NCBI GenBank assembly: GCA_017509605.1
Contig: JAFWPH010000020.1
Location: 110,123 to 174,122 of the forward strand
Reading direction: 5' to 3'
Origin: Bacteroidaceae bacterium
Lineage (GTDB): Bacteria > Bacteroidota > Bacteroidia > Bacteroidales > Bacteroidaceae
Length of the DNA: 64,000 bases
Of this stretch, positions 44,562 through 53,422 are shown piece after piece (positions within the stretch are counted from its first letter, which is position 1; every line of letters begins with the position of its first letter). A model generated the notes under the pieces. That model was given only the letters and a program-made list of their open reading frames with translations, made no database searches and was not told where the DNA came from. The position numbers were made by a program, and so were the translations under genes.

Positions 44562-46367
44562 ATGAAAGATTTCTTCAAGTACGTGTTCGCCACCGTTGTT
44601 GGTATTCTGGTGGTAGGATTACTCAGTTTCATCATGATGATGGTGTCATTGCTTGGCATGACCATGCAATCCACAACGACAGTGCCATCCAAGAGTGTGA
44701 TGGTCATGAAGTTGTCAGGCGAGATGACGGAGCGCAGTCAGGACAATCCGTTCGCTTCGCTTCTCAGCGGCTCAAGCAACGAAGGCATAAGCCTATCCGA
44801 TGCCCTTAAGGCTATCGACGCCGCCAAGGACAACGATGATGTGAAAGGTATTTATATAGAGGCTGGTTCACTTGGTGGTGCCGCTCCTGCTATGCTCGAG
44901 GAACTGCGAGCCAAGCTGGTGGATTTCAAAAAGAGCGGCAAGTTCATCATGGCATACGGCGACACCTATACCCAGGGTACCTATTATCTGAGCAGTGTGG
45001 CCGATTCTGTGGTCATCAATCCTTCTGGTATGCTGGAATGGGTTGGTCTGGGTGGCACCGTTTTGTACTATAAGGATTTGATGGACAAGGTGGGCGTGAA
45101 GGCCGAGGTGTTCAAGGTGGGAACCTACAAGTCGGCAGTTGAGCCTTACATCACCAATGAGATGAGCGACGCCAACCGTGAGCAGATTACCGTCTATTCC
45201 AGTGAAATCTGGAAAAAGATGCGTGAGGACATTGCCAAGTCGAGGAAGCAGTTGACAGCCGAGAAATTGAATGTTTACGCTGACTCTTGCATTGTCCTTT
45301 CCGATGCCACTGAATATCTGAAAGCGGGAATGGTGGATAAGCTGGCTTATCCCGATGAGGTGAAGCAGATGCTCGCTCGCTATATGGAGGTGGATGATCC
45401 CAAGGACTACCACACCATCAGCATTGCCGACATGGCCAAGGCATCGTCCGAGAAGGCCAAAGATCCAAGTGGCAACATCGTTGCTGTCTATTATGCCTCA
45501 GGCGAGATCGTAGAGGAAGAGGAACCTACTTCGTTGTTGTCTGGTGGCGAGAGGATCGTGGGGCAGAAAGTCATCAAGGATCTTGAGAAACTTGCCAACG
45601 ACGACGATGTGAAGGCAGTTGTGCTCCGTGTGAACTCCCCAGGTGGCAGCGCCTACGCTTCCGAGCAGATTTGGCATCAACTGATGAAGATTAAGGAGAA
45701 GAAGCCATTGGTGGTATCCATGGGTGGTTATGCGGCTTCAGGTGGTTATTATATCTCTTGCCCCGCCGACTGGATTGTGGCAGAGCCCACCACCATCACA
45801 GGCTCTATCGGAATCTTCGGTATGTTCTTCAATGGCAATGAGTTGCTGGAGAAGAAGATGGGCTTGAAGAGCTACAGTGTGAAGACGAATGAGTATGGTG
45901 ACTTCGGTGCTGGTATCATGGGCTTGATGCTCCGTGACATGACCCCCAACGAGCGTACGCACTTGCAGTCCTACATCAATCGTGGTTACGAACTGTTCAC
46001 CAAACGTGTGGCTGACGGTCGCAAGAAGGAACAGGATTACATCAAGACAATAGGCGAGGGCCGTGTATGGACTGGTGTGCATGCAAAGGGCATCGGTCTT
46101 GTCGATCAACTCGGCGGTCTTGACGTGGCTATCGAGGAGGCCAAGAAGCGTGCCAAATTGGAGAAGTGTTCGGTGATGAACTATCCTGCTGAGGAGAATC
46201 TCTTCTCCAAACTGATGGATACAGCCACCAACAGCGACTCATACGCCGACGCTCGTGCAAGGGAACTCTTCGGAGAGTACTTCGAGATTCTCACCACCGT
46301 CAAGTCGGTGACCAGCAAGAGCGGTGTGCAGGCTTCTTTGCCTTACATCATCGACTTCAACCTTTAG
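44562..46367 (+). CDS. sppA: Signal peptide peptidase SppA, 67K type
   Basis: This is a membrane-bound serine protease degrading cleaved signal peptides. An N-terminal membrane helix (VFATVVGILVVGLLSFIMMM) is followed by two S49 domains. Lys190 in GTYKSAVEP (first domain) and Ser393 in GGYAASGGYY (second domain) are the expected dyad, with VNSPGGSAYASE and TITGSIGIFG as further family motifs. The 601-residue length fits the E. coli-type long form. It starts a sppA-lpxK-punA-thiL run. Confidence 0.95.
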   Translation: MKDFFKYVFATVVGILVVGLLSFIMMMVSLLGMTMQSTTTVPSKSVMVMKLSGEMTERSQDNPFASLLSGSSNEGISLSDALKAIDAAKDNDDVKGIYIEAGSLGGAAPAMLEELRAKLVDFKKSGKFIMAYGDTYTQGTYYLSSVADSVVINPSGMLEWVGLGGTVLYYKDLMDKVGVKAEVFKVGTYKSAVEPYITNEMSDANREQITVYSSEIWKKMREDIAKSRKQLTAEKLNVYADSCIVLSDATEYLKAGMVDKLAYPDEVKQMLARYMEVDDPKDYHTISIADMAKASSEKAKDPSGNIVAVYYASGEIVEEEEPTSLLSGGERIVGQKVIKDLEKLANDDDVKAVVLRVNSPGGSAYASEQIWHQLMKIKEKKPLVVSMGGYAASGGYYISCPADWIVAEPTTITGSIGIFGMFFNGNELLEKKMGLKSYSVKTNEYGDFGAGIMGLMLRDMTPNERTHLQSYINRGYELFTKRVADGRKKEQDYIKTIGEGRVWTGVHAKGIGLVDQLGGLDVAIEEAKKRAKLEKCSVMNYPAEENLFSKLMDTATNSDSYADARARELFGEYFEILTTVKSVTSKSGVQASLPYIIDFNL

Positions 46368-46383
46368 ACCCTCAATCCGACCT

Positions 46384-46404
46384 CCCCTCCCATTGTGGGA
46401 GGGG
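46384..46404 (+). terminator. GC-rich hairpin between sppA and lpxK
   Basis: CCCCTCCC (46384-46391), five-base loop, GGGAGGGG (46397-46404), 17 bases after the sppA stop. No T-run follows, so it may stabilise or attenuate the message rather than stop it. Confidence 0.45.
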
Positions 46405-46444
46405 CTGTTGGTGAAATAATATCCACCAATAAACTGAATGAATC

Positions 46445-47572
46445 TTGGAAGGAGACCATATAAAAATCAATGAGTTCCTGCGTCCATTGTCATGGATCTA
46501 CGGTCTGGTTGTAGGTATCAGGAACATGATGTTCGACTGCGGTATGCTGCATTCGGAGTCGTTCGACATCCCCGTGATCAGTGTGGGCAACCTCACTGTG
46601 GGCGGCACGGGCAAGACCCCTCATTCGGAATACTTGATGAAACTGCTTCAGGGCAAGTTCCAGATTGGTTTGCTGAGCCGTGGCTACAAGCGTAAGACCC
46701 GCGGTTTCCTGCTTGCCAATGCCGACACGACGATGCCGGAGATAGGCGACGAGCCTTACCAGATGAAGCAGAAGTTCCCCGGCATCCATATCGCAGTGGA
46801 TAAGAACCGACGCCGTGGCATCCATAAACTGGCCGACGACGAGAATATCAAGCCTACGACAGATGTCATCATCCTCGACGACGCTTACCAGCACCGTTAT
46901 GTGACACCTGGCATCAACATCCTGCTGATGGACTACCACCGTCTGATCTGCTTCGATGCCCTCCTGCCAGCCGGACGCCTGCGCGAGCATCAGTTCAACA
47001 AGCGACGTGCGGATATCGTCATTGTGACGAAATGCCCTAAGTCCATCACCCCGATGGAGAAAAGAGGTATTTCCCGCTCGTTGGAACTCTACCCTTGGCA
47101 GAAACTCTTCTTCTCGACTTTCAAGTATGGCAAGCTCTACAATCTCTTCGACCCTTCGCAACCACAGTTTGAGTTGGAGCAACTGAAGGAAACGCGTCCG
47201 TCAGTTCTCCTGCTTACCGGCATAGGGTCGCCCGAGCAGATGGAGTACGACCTCAGCCAGTACACTACTTTCAAGTCGCTGAACTTCAGCGACCACCATA
47301 CATTCAAGAAAAAAGACATCCGGCAGATAGAGAACGCTTTCAGCGACCTGTCGGGTGAGAACCGACTGATCATCACCACAGAGAAGGACGCCACACGGCT
47401 GATGCAGTGTGACGGCATCAGCGATGAGGTGAGGAAATCTCTCTATGTGCTGCCCGTAGAGGTGGCGATTATGAACGACGAGGAATATTTCAACGAAACA
47501 ATCATTGGCTATGTACGAAAAAATTCAAGAAACAGCACGCTTCTTAAAAGAAAGAATGACAACAAGTCCTGA
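46445..47572 (+). CDS. lpxK: Tetraacyldisaccharide 4'-kinase
   Basis: LpxK phosphorylates the 4' position of the lipid A disaccharide at the inner membrane. The P-loop SVGNLTVGGTGKTPHSEYLM lies near residue 46, with RGYKRKTRGF, GDEPYQMKQKFP, ILDDAYQHRYV and LLPAGRLREH following in family order. No ATG is available in frame: an in-frame stop at 46439-46441 is followed by ATC then TTG (46445), and the translated N-terminus (EGDHIKINEFLRPLSWIYG) already looks like family sequence. TTG is therefore the best start, with some doubt. The end overlaps punA by 62 bases. Confidence 0.92.
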   Translation: MEGDHIKINEFLRPLSWIYGLVVGIRNMMFDCGMLHSESFDIPVISVGNLTVGGTGKTPHSEYLMKLLQGKFQIGLLSRGYKRKTRGFLLANADTTMPEIGDEPYQMKQKFPGIHIAVDKNRRRGIHKLADDENIKPTTDVIILDDAYQHRYVTPGINILLMDYHRLICFDALLPAGRLREHQFNKRRADIVIVTKCPKSITPMEKRGISRSLELYPWQKLFFSTFKYGKLYNLFDPSQPQFELEQLKETRPSVLLLTGIGSPEQMEYDLSQYTTFKSLNFSDHHTFKKKDIRQIENAFSDLSGENRLIITTEKDATRLMQCDGISDEVRKSLYVLPVEVAIMNDEEYFNETIIGYVRKNSRNSTLLKRKNDNKS

Positions 47573-48320
47573 GACCGCTATTGTCCTGGGTACAGGACTG
47601 GCGCGTCTGGCAAGTGAGATAAAGGTCGATCTGGCCATCGACTATTCCGACATCCCCAACTTCCCCATCTCCACGGTGGAGGGACATTCCGGCAAACTGC
47701 TATTCGGCCGTCTGGGCAACAAGGACGTGATGGCGATGCAAGGCCGATTCCACTACTATGAAGGCTACTCTATGAAGGAAGTGACGTTCCCTATTCGTGT
47801 GATGCACGAGCTGGGCATCAAGAACCTCTTCGTGAGCAATGCGAGTGGAGGTATGAACCCTTCTTTCAAGGTGGGCGACCTGATGATCATCACCGACCAC
47901 ATCAACATGATGCCGGAGCATCCGCTTCGTGGCAAGAATGTGCCTCCTGGCCCACGTTTTCCGAGCATGGACAGCGCTTACAACAAGGCTTTCATCGCCC
48001 AGGCGATAGAGATTGCCACCGCGAAGGGCATTCCCGTGAAACAGGGCGTATATCTCGCCACCCAAGGACCGACTTTCGAGACACCTGCGGAGTACCGTGC
48101 ATTCCGTGTGCTGGGCGGTGACGCTGTGGGTATGTCCACCGTGCCAGAAGTCATCGTGGCAGTTCACTGCGGCATCAAGGTCTTCGGTATGTCGGTCATC
48201 ACCGACATTGGTTTCGGTGAGGTCATTGGTGAAGTGTCGCACGAGGATGTGCAGAAGGCTGCCGATGCGGTTCAGCCCAAGATGGCTGAGATCTTCAAGG
48301 CCCTGTTGGAAAAGATTTAA
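47511..48320 (+). CDS. punA: Purine nucleoside phosphorylase (trimeric, punA type)
   Basis: This enzyme cleaves purine nucleosides with phosphate for salvage. The ATG at 47511 (MYEKIQETARFLKERM) is chosen over a TTG two codons earlier. Motifs are AIVLGTGLARLASEIK near residue 23, VEGHSGKLLFGRLG, MQGRFHYYEGY near 80, NASGGMNPSFKVGDLMII near 115, and the purine-site GPTFETPAEYRAFRVLGGDAVGMSTVPE near 190. The length is 269 residues. Its first 62 bases lie inside lpxK in another frame, indicating translational coupling. Confidence 0.95.
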   Translation: MYEKIQETARFLKERMTTSPETAIVLGTGLARLASEIKVDLAIDYSDIPNFPISTVEGHSGKLLFGRLGNKDVMAMQGRFHYYEGYSMKEVTFPIRVMHELGIKNLFVSNASGGMNPSFKVGDLMIITDHINMMPEHPLRGKNVPPGPRFPSMDSAYNKAFIAQAIEIATAKGIPVKQGVYLATQGPTFETPAEYRAFRVLGGDAVGMSTVPEVIVAVHCGIKVFGMSVITDIGFGEVIGEVSHEDVQKAADAVQPKMAEIFKALLEKI

Positions 48321-48361
48321 CTCAAAACAAGATCAATATTGCCTATTAGACCCATTAAAAG

Positions 48362-49441
48362 ATGGCAGAGATAAGCACACTTGGTGAATTTGGCCTCATC
48401 AAGAGGCTCACAGAAGGTATAGAACTCAAGAACAGTACGACGGTCTATGGCGTGGGTGATGACTGCGCAGTGCTCGACTATGGTGATAAACAAGTGCTGG
48501 TGACCACTGACATGCTCATGGAGGGCGTGCATTTCGACCGCACCTACACGCCCTTGCAGCATTTGGGCTACAAGTCGGCTATGGTGAACTTCAGCGATGT
48601 CTATGCCATGGGAGGCATTCCTCGTCAGATTACTGTGAGCATAGCGATCGACAAGCGTTTCAGTGTGGAGGACATGGACCTCTTCTATTCTGGCCTGCGC
48701 ATAGCCTGCGAGCAGCATGGAGTGGATATTGTGGGTGGCGACACTACGTCCTCATTGACAGGTTTCGCCATCAGCATCACTTGCATCGGTGAGGTGGAGA
48801 AGGGAAAGGCCATTCTGCGTAATGGCGCCAAGGACACCGACATCATCTGTGTGAGCGGCAACCTCGGTGCGGCCTATATGGGCCTGCAGTTGTTGAAACG
48901 TGAGCAGACGGTGTTTGAGCAGCAGTGGCGTGAGATGGAGCAACTGCAGGGTGAGCAGCGCGAGGCCATGCGTCGTGAGTTGGAGAACTATCAGCCCGAC
49001 ATGGCAGGCCGCGAGTATATCATCGAGCGTCAGCTTCGTCCCGAGGCACGTCGTGATGTCATTCAGGAATTGAAAGAGCGTGGCATCCACCCAACAGCCA
49101 TGATGGACATCAGCGATGGACTGAGCAGTGAGTTGCTGCATATCTGCACACAAAGCCATTGTGGTTGCCGTGTGTTCGAGGAGCGCATCCCTATTGATTA
49201 CCAAACGGCTGTGATGGCAGAGGAACTGAACATGAATGTCACGACTTGTGCCTTGAACGGCGGTGAGGACTATGAGTTGCTCTTTACTATCCCCATCACC
49301 GACCATGAGAAAATCGCACATGTGAAGGATGTGAAGATGATAGGTCATATTACCCGACCTGAGTTAGGCTGTGTGTTGGTTACCCGTGACTCGCAGGAGT
49401 TTGAACTGAAAGCACAAGGTTGGAATCCGTTGAAAGAATAA
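48362..49441 (+). CDS. thiL: Thiamine-monophosphate kinase
   Basis: ThiL makes thiamine diphosphate from the monophosphate. The AIR-synthetase-like fold shows GVGDDCAVLDYGDKQVLVTTDMLMEGVHFDRTY near residue 30, KSAMVNFSDVYAMGG near 75, GGDTTSSLTGFAISITCIG near 120 and MDISDGLSSELLHI near 245. The 359-residue length is slightly longer than E. coli ThiL, with an insertion around residues 180-215. It closes the sppA-lpxK-punA-thiL run and is followed by a terminator hairpin. Confidence 0.95.
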   Translation: MAEISTLGEFGLIKRLTEGIELKNSTTVYGVGDDCAVLDYGDKQVLVTTDMLMEGVHFDRTYTPLQHLGYKSAMVNFSDVYAMGGIPRQITVSIAIDKRFSVEDMDLFYSGLRIACEQHGVDIVGGDTTSSLTGFAISITCIGEVEKGKAILRNGAKDTDIICVSGNLGAAYMGLQLLKREQTVFEQQWREMEQLQGEQREAMRRELENYQPDMAGREYIIERQLRPEARRDVIQELKERGIHPTAMMDISDGLSSELLHICTQSHCGCRVFEERIPIDYQTAVMAEELNMNVTTCALNGGEDYELLFTIPITDHEKIAHVKDVKMIGHITRPELGCVLVTRDSQEFELKAQGWNPLKE

Positions 49442-49474
49442 TCACACGCTTTCCGAATCTTTCTTCTTTACATG

Positions 49475-49513
49475 TTAACTGCCAGCAAGAATGGCAGTTA
49501 ATATGTATTTTTG
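49475..49513 (+). terminator. Terminator of thiL overlapping a -7 element
   Basis: TTAACTGCCA (49475-49484) and TGGCAGTTAA (49492-49501) form a perfect 10-bp stem, followed by a T-rich stretch. Within that stretch TATTTTTG (49506-49513) fits TAnnTTTG and may serve the GH2 gene starting at 49553. Confidence 0.7.
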
Positions 49514-49552
49514 TTTTTAACCAATAGTGAAAAAATTAAACAAATAGTCTTT

Positions 49553-52500
49553 ATGAAGTTCTTGGTGATGGTGTTGGGGATTCTCTCCGCACAGATGATG
49601 ATGGCACAGCGAAAGCAGTGCATTGATGCTGACTGGCATTTTTTCTATGGTAATGGGCGTGCTGTTCTGAACACCCCTGCTCAGGCATCAACGTGGCGTT
49701 CGCTTTCGTTGCCTCACGACTGGAGTGTGGAAAACGAAGCAGCGTCACAGGCTGGAGGCCGTGTTGTCGGTCCTTTCTCCTCCAATAGTGTGGGTCGTAC
49801 TCAGACTGGTTTCACAGTGGGTGGTGAAGGATGGTATCAGCGTGTGATCCATATTACTGCAGACGACCTTTCTGGTCGGGTGGAACTCTATTTCGAAGGA
49901 GCCTACAATCAGTCATGGGTTTATGTCAATGGTGTGCTGTGTCATGAGAATGTCTATGGCTACAGCAGTTTCAGAACTGATGTGACGAAACAATTGCACG
50001 AGGGTGAGAACAGTGTGGTGGTGAGGGTTGTGAACGAGGGCAACAACACCCGTTGGTATGCGGGGAGTGGCATCTACCGCCATGTTTGGTTGCTCCGCAC
50101 ATCCCGCATCTATGCTGACGAATGGGACACTTTCGTGAGGATGGACACCAATCAGCCATCGGCCACAGCCTTGGTCTCCACCGTTGTCCATAACGAGGGG
50201 AACACCAGTCAAGCCGGCACAGTGGAAGTGAGTGTCTTGAATGCCGACGGGAAAGAGGTGGCTCGGAAGTCAGAAGCTTTCGGCAATGTTTCTGCTGGTC
50301 AGACAAAAGAAGTCAGCCTCAGCTTGCCTGTCCCCAATGCGCTCATGTGGAGTCCTGAACATCCTTATCTTTATAGTATGGTAGTCAGTGTCAAGGATTC
50401 CGAGGGACGTTCTGTTGACTCTTTCACCAAACGTTTTGGTTTCCGTACTTTGTCGTTCTCTGCCACAGAGGGTTTCCTGCTGAATGGAGTGCCTACTTTG
50501 TTGCGGGGTGGCTGTGTCCACCACGACAATGGATTGCTCGGTGCCGCCGCTTTCAACAAAGCTGAACGCCGTAAACTGCAACTGATTAAAGCTCAGGGTT
50601 ACAATGCGGTTCGATGCAGCCACAACTTGCCATCTGAAAATTTCCTCGATGTCTGCGACGAGTTGGGGCTGATGGTTATCGACGAGTGTTTTGACCAGTG
50701 GTTGATTTCCAAGAATAGTGAAGACTATCATCGTTATTTCCGTGAGCACAGCGACGAAGACATCTCCGTGATGCTGCGTCGCGACCGCAACCATCCATCC
50801 GTTATCATGTGGTCCATTGGCAATGAGATTCCCGGTCGTGTGGAGACTGCCGGTATGCAGGTTGCAGCGCGTTTGCGGGCCGATGTTCTGAAATACGACA
50901 CCACGCGCCCCATTACAGCCGCCATTTGCTCATGGGATGCCGGAGACGCGTGGAATAGTGCGGGAAATAATTGGGAGATACAGGACGATCGTGCTTTTTT
51001 GAGCCTCGATGTGGGAGGTTACAACTATATTTACGACAGGTATGAGCACGATCACCAGACCCATCCTGACCGTGTGATGTGCGGCATGGAAAGCTTTCCT
51101 AAACAGGCATCTGAGAACTGGAATCTCGTGGAACGATTGCCCTATGTCATAGGAGATTTTGTCTGGACTGCTGTGGATTATCTGGGTGAGGCGGGTATTG
51201 GTGCGGCATTTCCTGACCGCAATCCATCGATGTTCCAAGATTGGCCTTGGTTCAATGGCTACTGTGGAGACCTTGACCTTATCGGGCAAAAGAAACCACA
51301 GTCATACTATAGGGATGTCGTCTGGAGGCAGGCACCAGTGACGATGGCAGTTCAGCCTACCTCATCATACAACAACGCATGGGGTTGGCAACTGGAAGAA
51401 CAGCATTGGACATGGCCTGGACGTGAAGGACAGAATGTGACAGTCAATGTTTACAGCAGGGCATCGAAGGTGCGTCTCTACCTGAACGACCAGCCAATGG
51501 GCGACAAGTCGCCAGGTGCGACTTTCTGGGCAGGCTACAGCATTCCTTATCAACCAGGCACCTTGCGCGTGGTTAATCTCGATGTCAACGGTCAGGAACT
51601 GAGGGGTGAGGAGTTTGTTCTCAAGACCACAGGTCAGCCCGTCGGTGTCCGTTGTGTCTATGAAGACTCCGATTTGTCGGGCGAACTCAATGACTTGGCA
51701 TACGTCACATTGGAACTTGTTGACGCCGAAGGCAATGTCGTGACAAGCGACTGTACCACTCAAATCAGCATTCAGAACAATGGTGCAGGCGACCTCATCG
51801 CTTGTGGAACAGGTGCGCCCGATGATATGAAGAGTTTCCGGTCCACCAGACCGACAGTCTTCCGTGGCCGTGCGCTGGCTATTCTGCGCTCCAATGGCAC
51901 GGAGGGTAAGGTTAGCCTTTCGGCAGAGATTGTCGAGAAGGAACAGTCGTTTACATCCCGCATTTTCCGGAATCCCGATTTTGGCGATGAGAGTCTGGAT
52001 GAATGGAACGTCAGTTCCTCACAATACATCAAGTATAATGGTTCGGTCTGGCACGACACCGAATTGGATGGTTTCCTTGAGTGCTATGTTGGGTGGGGTA
52101 CGGCTTCCACTTTGGCTGGTCAGTCATTCTCCCAGAGTTCTAAGGTCTTGCCAGCAGGCCAATATACCCTTTCTTTCGATTATAATGGCACCTTTTGCCG
52201 TGGAAATAACCACTATCAGACCAATGGCACCTTGTCGGGGGTGACGGTCTCGGTTGCTGACGAAAGCATAAACTTGGAACACATCGACGCTAACCAAGCG
52301 CAACACGCCACAATACAGTTCACTCTTGCCCAACCGAAGGCAGTCTGCCTTATGGTTCAGTTTGACCACAACACCAATGCGGATTGGTTTGCTTTCGACA
52401 ATCTGAAGGTGGACTATTCCGGTCCGTATGACTTTGAGCATTCCTACATCGACAGGACGCTCTCGGTGCCAGCCTTTGGAGGCAGCAACTGGACTAAACA

Positions 52501-53068
52501 AGAAGGGAATGCCAGTGCGGGATATACGGAGGCCAAACTTTCTTCTCCCATCTATAATGGTATAGGACTTGCATATTGGTCTGCTTCACCACCAAAGGCT
52601 ACCGTTTTTTTCCGTCAGGAAATCAAAGGTCTGCCAGAAGGCCGCTATGGAGTGGCGGCTTTCTGCGCTGCCAACCGATGGAGTAGCAGCGACAACGACC
52701 GCAACCCACAGCCAGGAACCTCTTTCTTTGCAACGACCGACAGTGGAACAGACACCAGTGTCGAAGTAAGCAGCGCCACCTACGGGCTCTATTCTCTCTT
52801 TATTGACCTCAGAAGTGGTGAGACGTTAACTGTCGGTATGCGGGCAGAAGCCAACAACGGCAATAACTGGTGTTATCTTGCAGGTATCACCTTGGTGCAA
52901 CTGGAGGATCTTGCTGGTTCCTCAGATGACATCAAGGAGATTGCTCCTTCCTCGTCGGCTCATCATCAGGCTGCTACAATCTTTGATCTCAGTGGTCGTC
53001 CTATAGCAGGAAACGTGAAGCATAAGAACGTCTATATCCTCGGCGACAAGAAAGTGGTTCTGCCATAG
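49553..53068 (+). CDS. GH2 beta-galactosidase-like enzyme, secreted, multi-domain
   Basis: The ATG at 49553 gives a signal peptide (MKFLVMVLGILSAQMMMAQ) and 1171 residues. The order is: GH2 sugar-binding domain (WHFFYGNGRA, SLPHDWSVEN), Ig-like domain, TIM barrel with acid/base Glu425 in IGNEIPGR and nucleophile Glu513 in CGMESFP, a DUF4982-like domain near residue 600, another Ig-like domain near 700, then about 350 residues of probable carbohydrate-binding beta-sandwiches. The last 30 residues (IFDLSGRPIAG, NVYILGDKKVV) resemble a short C-terminal sorting signal of the type IX kind. Likely activity is release of galactose or a related sugar from pectin side chains or other glycans; specificity is open. 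Confidence 0.88.
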   Translation: MKFLVMVLGILSAQMMMAQRKQCIDADWHFFYGNGRAVLNTPAQASTWRSLSLPHDWSVENEAASQAGGRVVGPFSSNSVGRTQTGFTVGGEGWYQRVIHITADDLSGRVELYFEGAYNQSWVYVNGVLCHENVYGYSSFRTDVTKQLHEGENSVVVRVVNEGNNTRWYAGSGIYRHVWLLRTSRIYADEWDTFVRMDTNQPSATALVSTVVHNEGNTSQAGTVEVSVLNADGKEVARKSEAFGNVSAGQTKEVSLSLPVPNALMWSPEHPYLYSMVVSVKDSEGRSVDSFTKRFGFRTLSFSATEGFLLNGVPTLLRGGCVHHDNGLLGAAAFNKAERRKLQLIKAQGYNAVRCSHNLPSENFLDVCDELGLMVIDECFDQWLISKNSEDYHRYFREHSDEDISVMLRRDRNHPSVIMWSIGNEIPGRVETAGMQVAARLRADVLKYDTTRPITAAICSWDAGDAWNSAGNNWEIQDDRAFLSLDVGGYNYIYDRYEHDHQTHPDRVMCGMESFPKQASENWNLVERLPYVIGDFVWTAVDYLGEAGIGAAFPDRNPSMFQDWPWFNGYCGDLDLIGQKKPQSYYRDVVWRQAPVTMAVQPTSSYNNAWGWQLEEQHWTWPGREGQNVTVNVYSRASKVRLYLNDQPMGDKSPGATFWAGYSIPYQPGTLRVVNLDVNGQELRGEEFVLKTTGQPVGVRCVYEDSDLSGELNDLAYVTLELVDAEGNVVTSDCTTQISIQNNGAGDLIACGTGAPDDMKSFRSTRPTVFRGRALAILRSNGTEGKVSLSAEIVEKEQSFTSRIFRNPDFGDESLDEWNVSSSQYIKYNGSVWHDTELDGFLECYVGWGTASTLAGQSFSQSSKVLPAGQYTLSFDYNGTFCRGNNHYQTNGTLSGVTVSVADESINLEHIDANQAQHATIQFTLAQPKAVCLMVQFDHNTNADWFAFDNLKVDYSGPYDFEHSYIDRTLSVPAFGGSNWTKQEGNASAGYTEAKLSSPIYNGIGLAYWSASPPKATVFFRQEIKGLPEGRYGVAAFCAANRWSSSDNDRNPQPGTSFFATTDSGTDTSVEVSSATYGLYSLFIDLRSGETLTVGMRAEANNGNNWCYLAGITLVQLEDLAGSSDDIKEIAPSSSAHHQAATIFDLSGRPIAGNVKHKNVYILGDKKVVLP

Positions 53069-53091
53069 GCAGATTCGCCAAGTGTGCTTAT

Positions 53092-53123
53092 CCCTGCCAT
53101 CTTTTAGGATGGTAGGGTTTATT
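53092..53123 (+). terminator. Terminator of the GH2 gene
   Basis: CCCTGCCATC (53092-53101) pairs with GATGGTAGGG (53108-53117, one G:T), followed by TTTATT. The hairpin overlaps the stop codon of the convergent STAS gene. Confidence 0.75.
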
Positions 53124-53421
53124 GGATGCTGAGCAATTTGTCGAAACCTGTCATCCGCAGGATGTTCATGACATCCGGCTGCACATTGAGCAATTCCAGT
53201 GTTCCCCCTTTGGCCACACTCTCTTTCTTCAGTTTGAGCAAGCCTCGCAGTCCAAGACTGCAGATATATTCCAAATCGGCGCAGTCGAGTTGGATGGTTT
53301 TTGCTGCCTGAGCTTCCAATTGCTTGAGTGTCTCAAGGAAGTCGGGTGCGGCATTTGTGTCTATCCAGCCAGAAGGTTTGCCTGTATAGACACCGTTTTC
53401 TTCTTTGATTTCGAAATTCAT
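53119..53421 (-). CDS. STAS-domain anti-sigma-factor-antagonist-like protein
   Basis: This is a stand-alone STAS domain of 100 residues. It has the beta-alpha pattern GKPSGWIDTNAAPDFLETLK, then IQLDCADLEYICSLGLRGLLKL, where the Ser of ICSLGLR aligns with the phosphorylated Ser of SpoIIAA/RsbV. In partner switching such proteins are phosphorylated by an anti-sigma kinase and reset by a PP2C phosphatase. It is the third gene of a tight cluster: one base separates it from the permease stop-start junction. The likely partner is the phosphatase/kinase fusion at 55252-57624. Its downstream target is not evident in the window. Confidence 0.88.
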   Translation of the reverse strand: MNFEIKEENGVYTGKPSGWIDTNAAPDFLETLKQLEAQAAKTIQLDCADLEYICSLGLRGLLKLKKESVAKGGTLELLNVQPDVMNILRMTGFDKLLSIQ

Positions 53422-53422
53422 T

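Noticed and set aside
46438..46473. Frameshift in the lpxK start region
   Set aside because: Considered because no ATG is in frame, but the translated N-terminus after TTG already looks like family sequence, so a TTG start is simpler; kept only as a finding.
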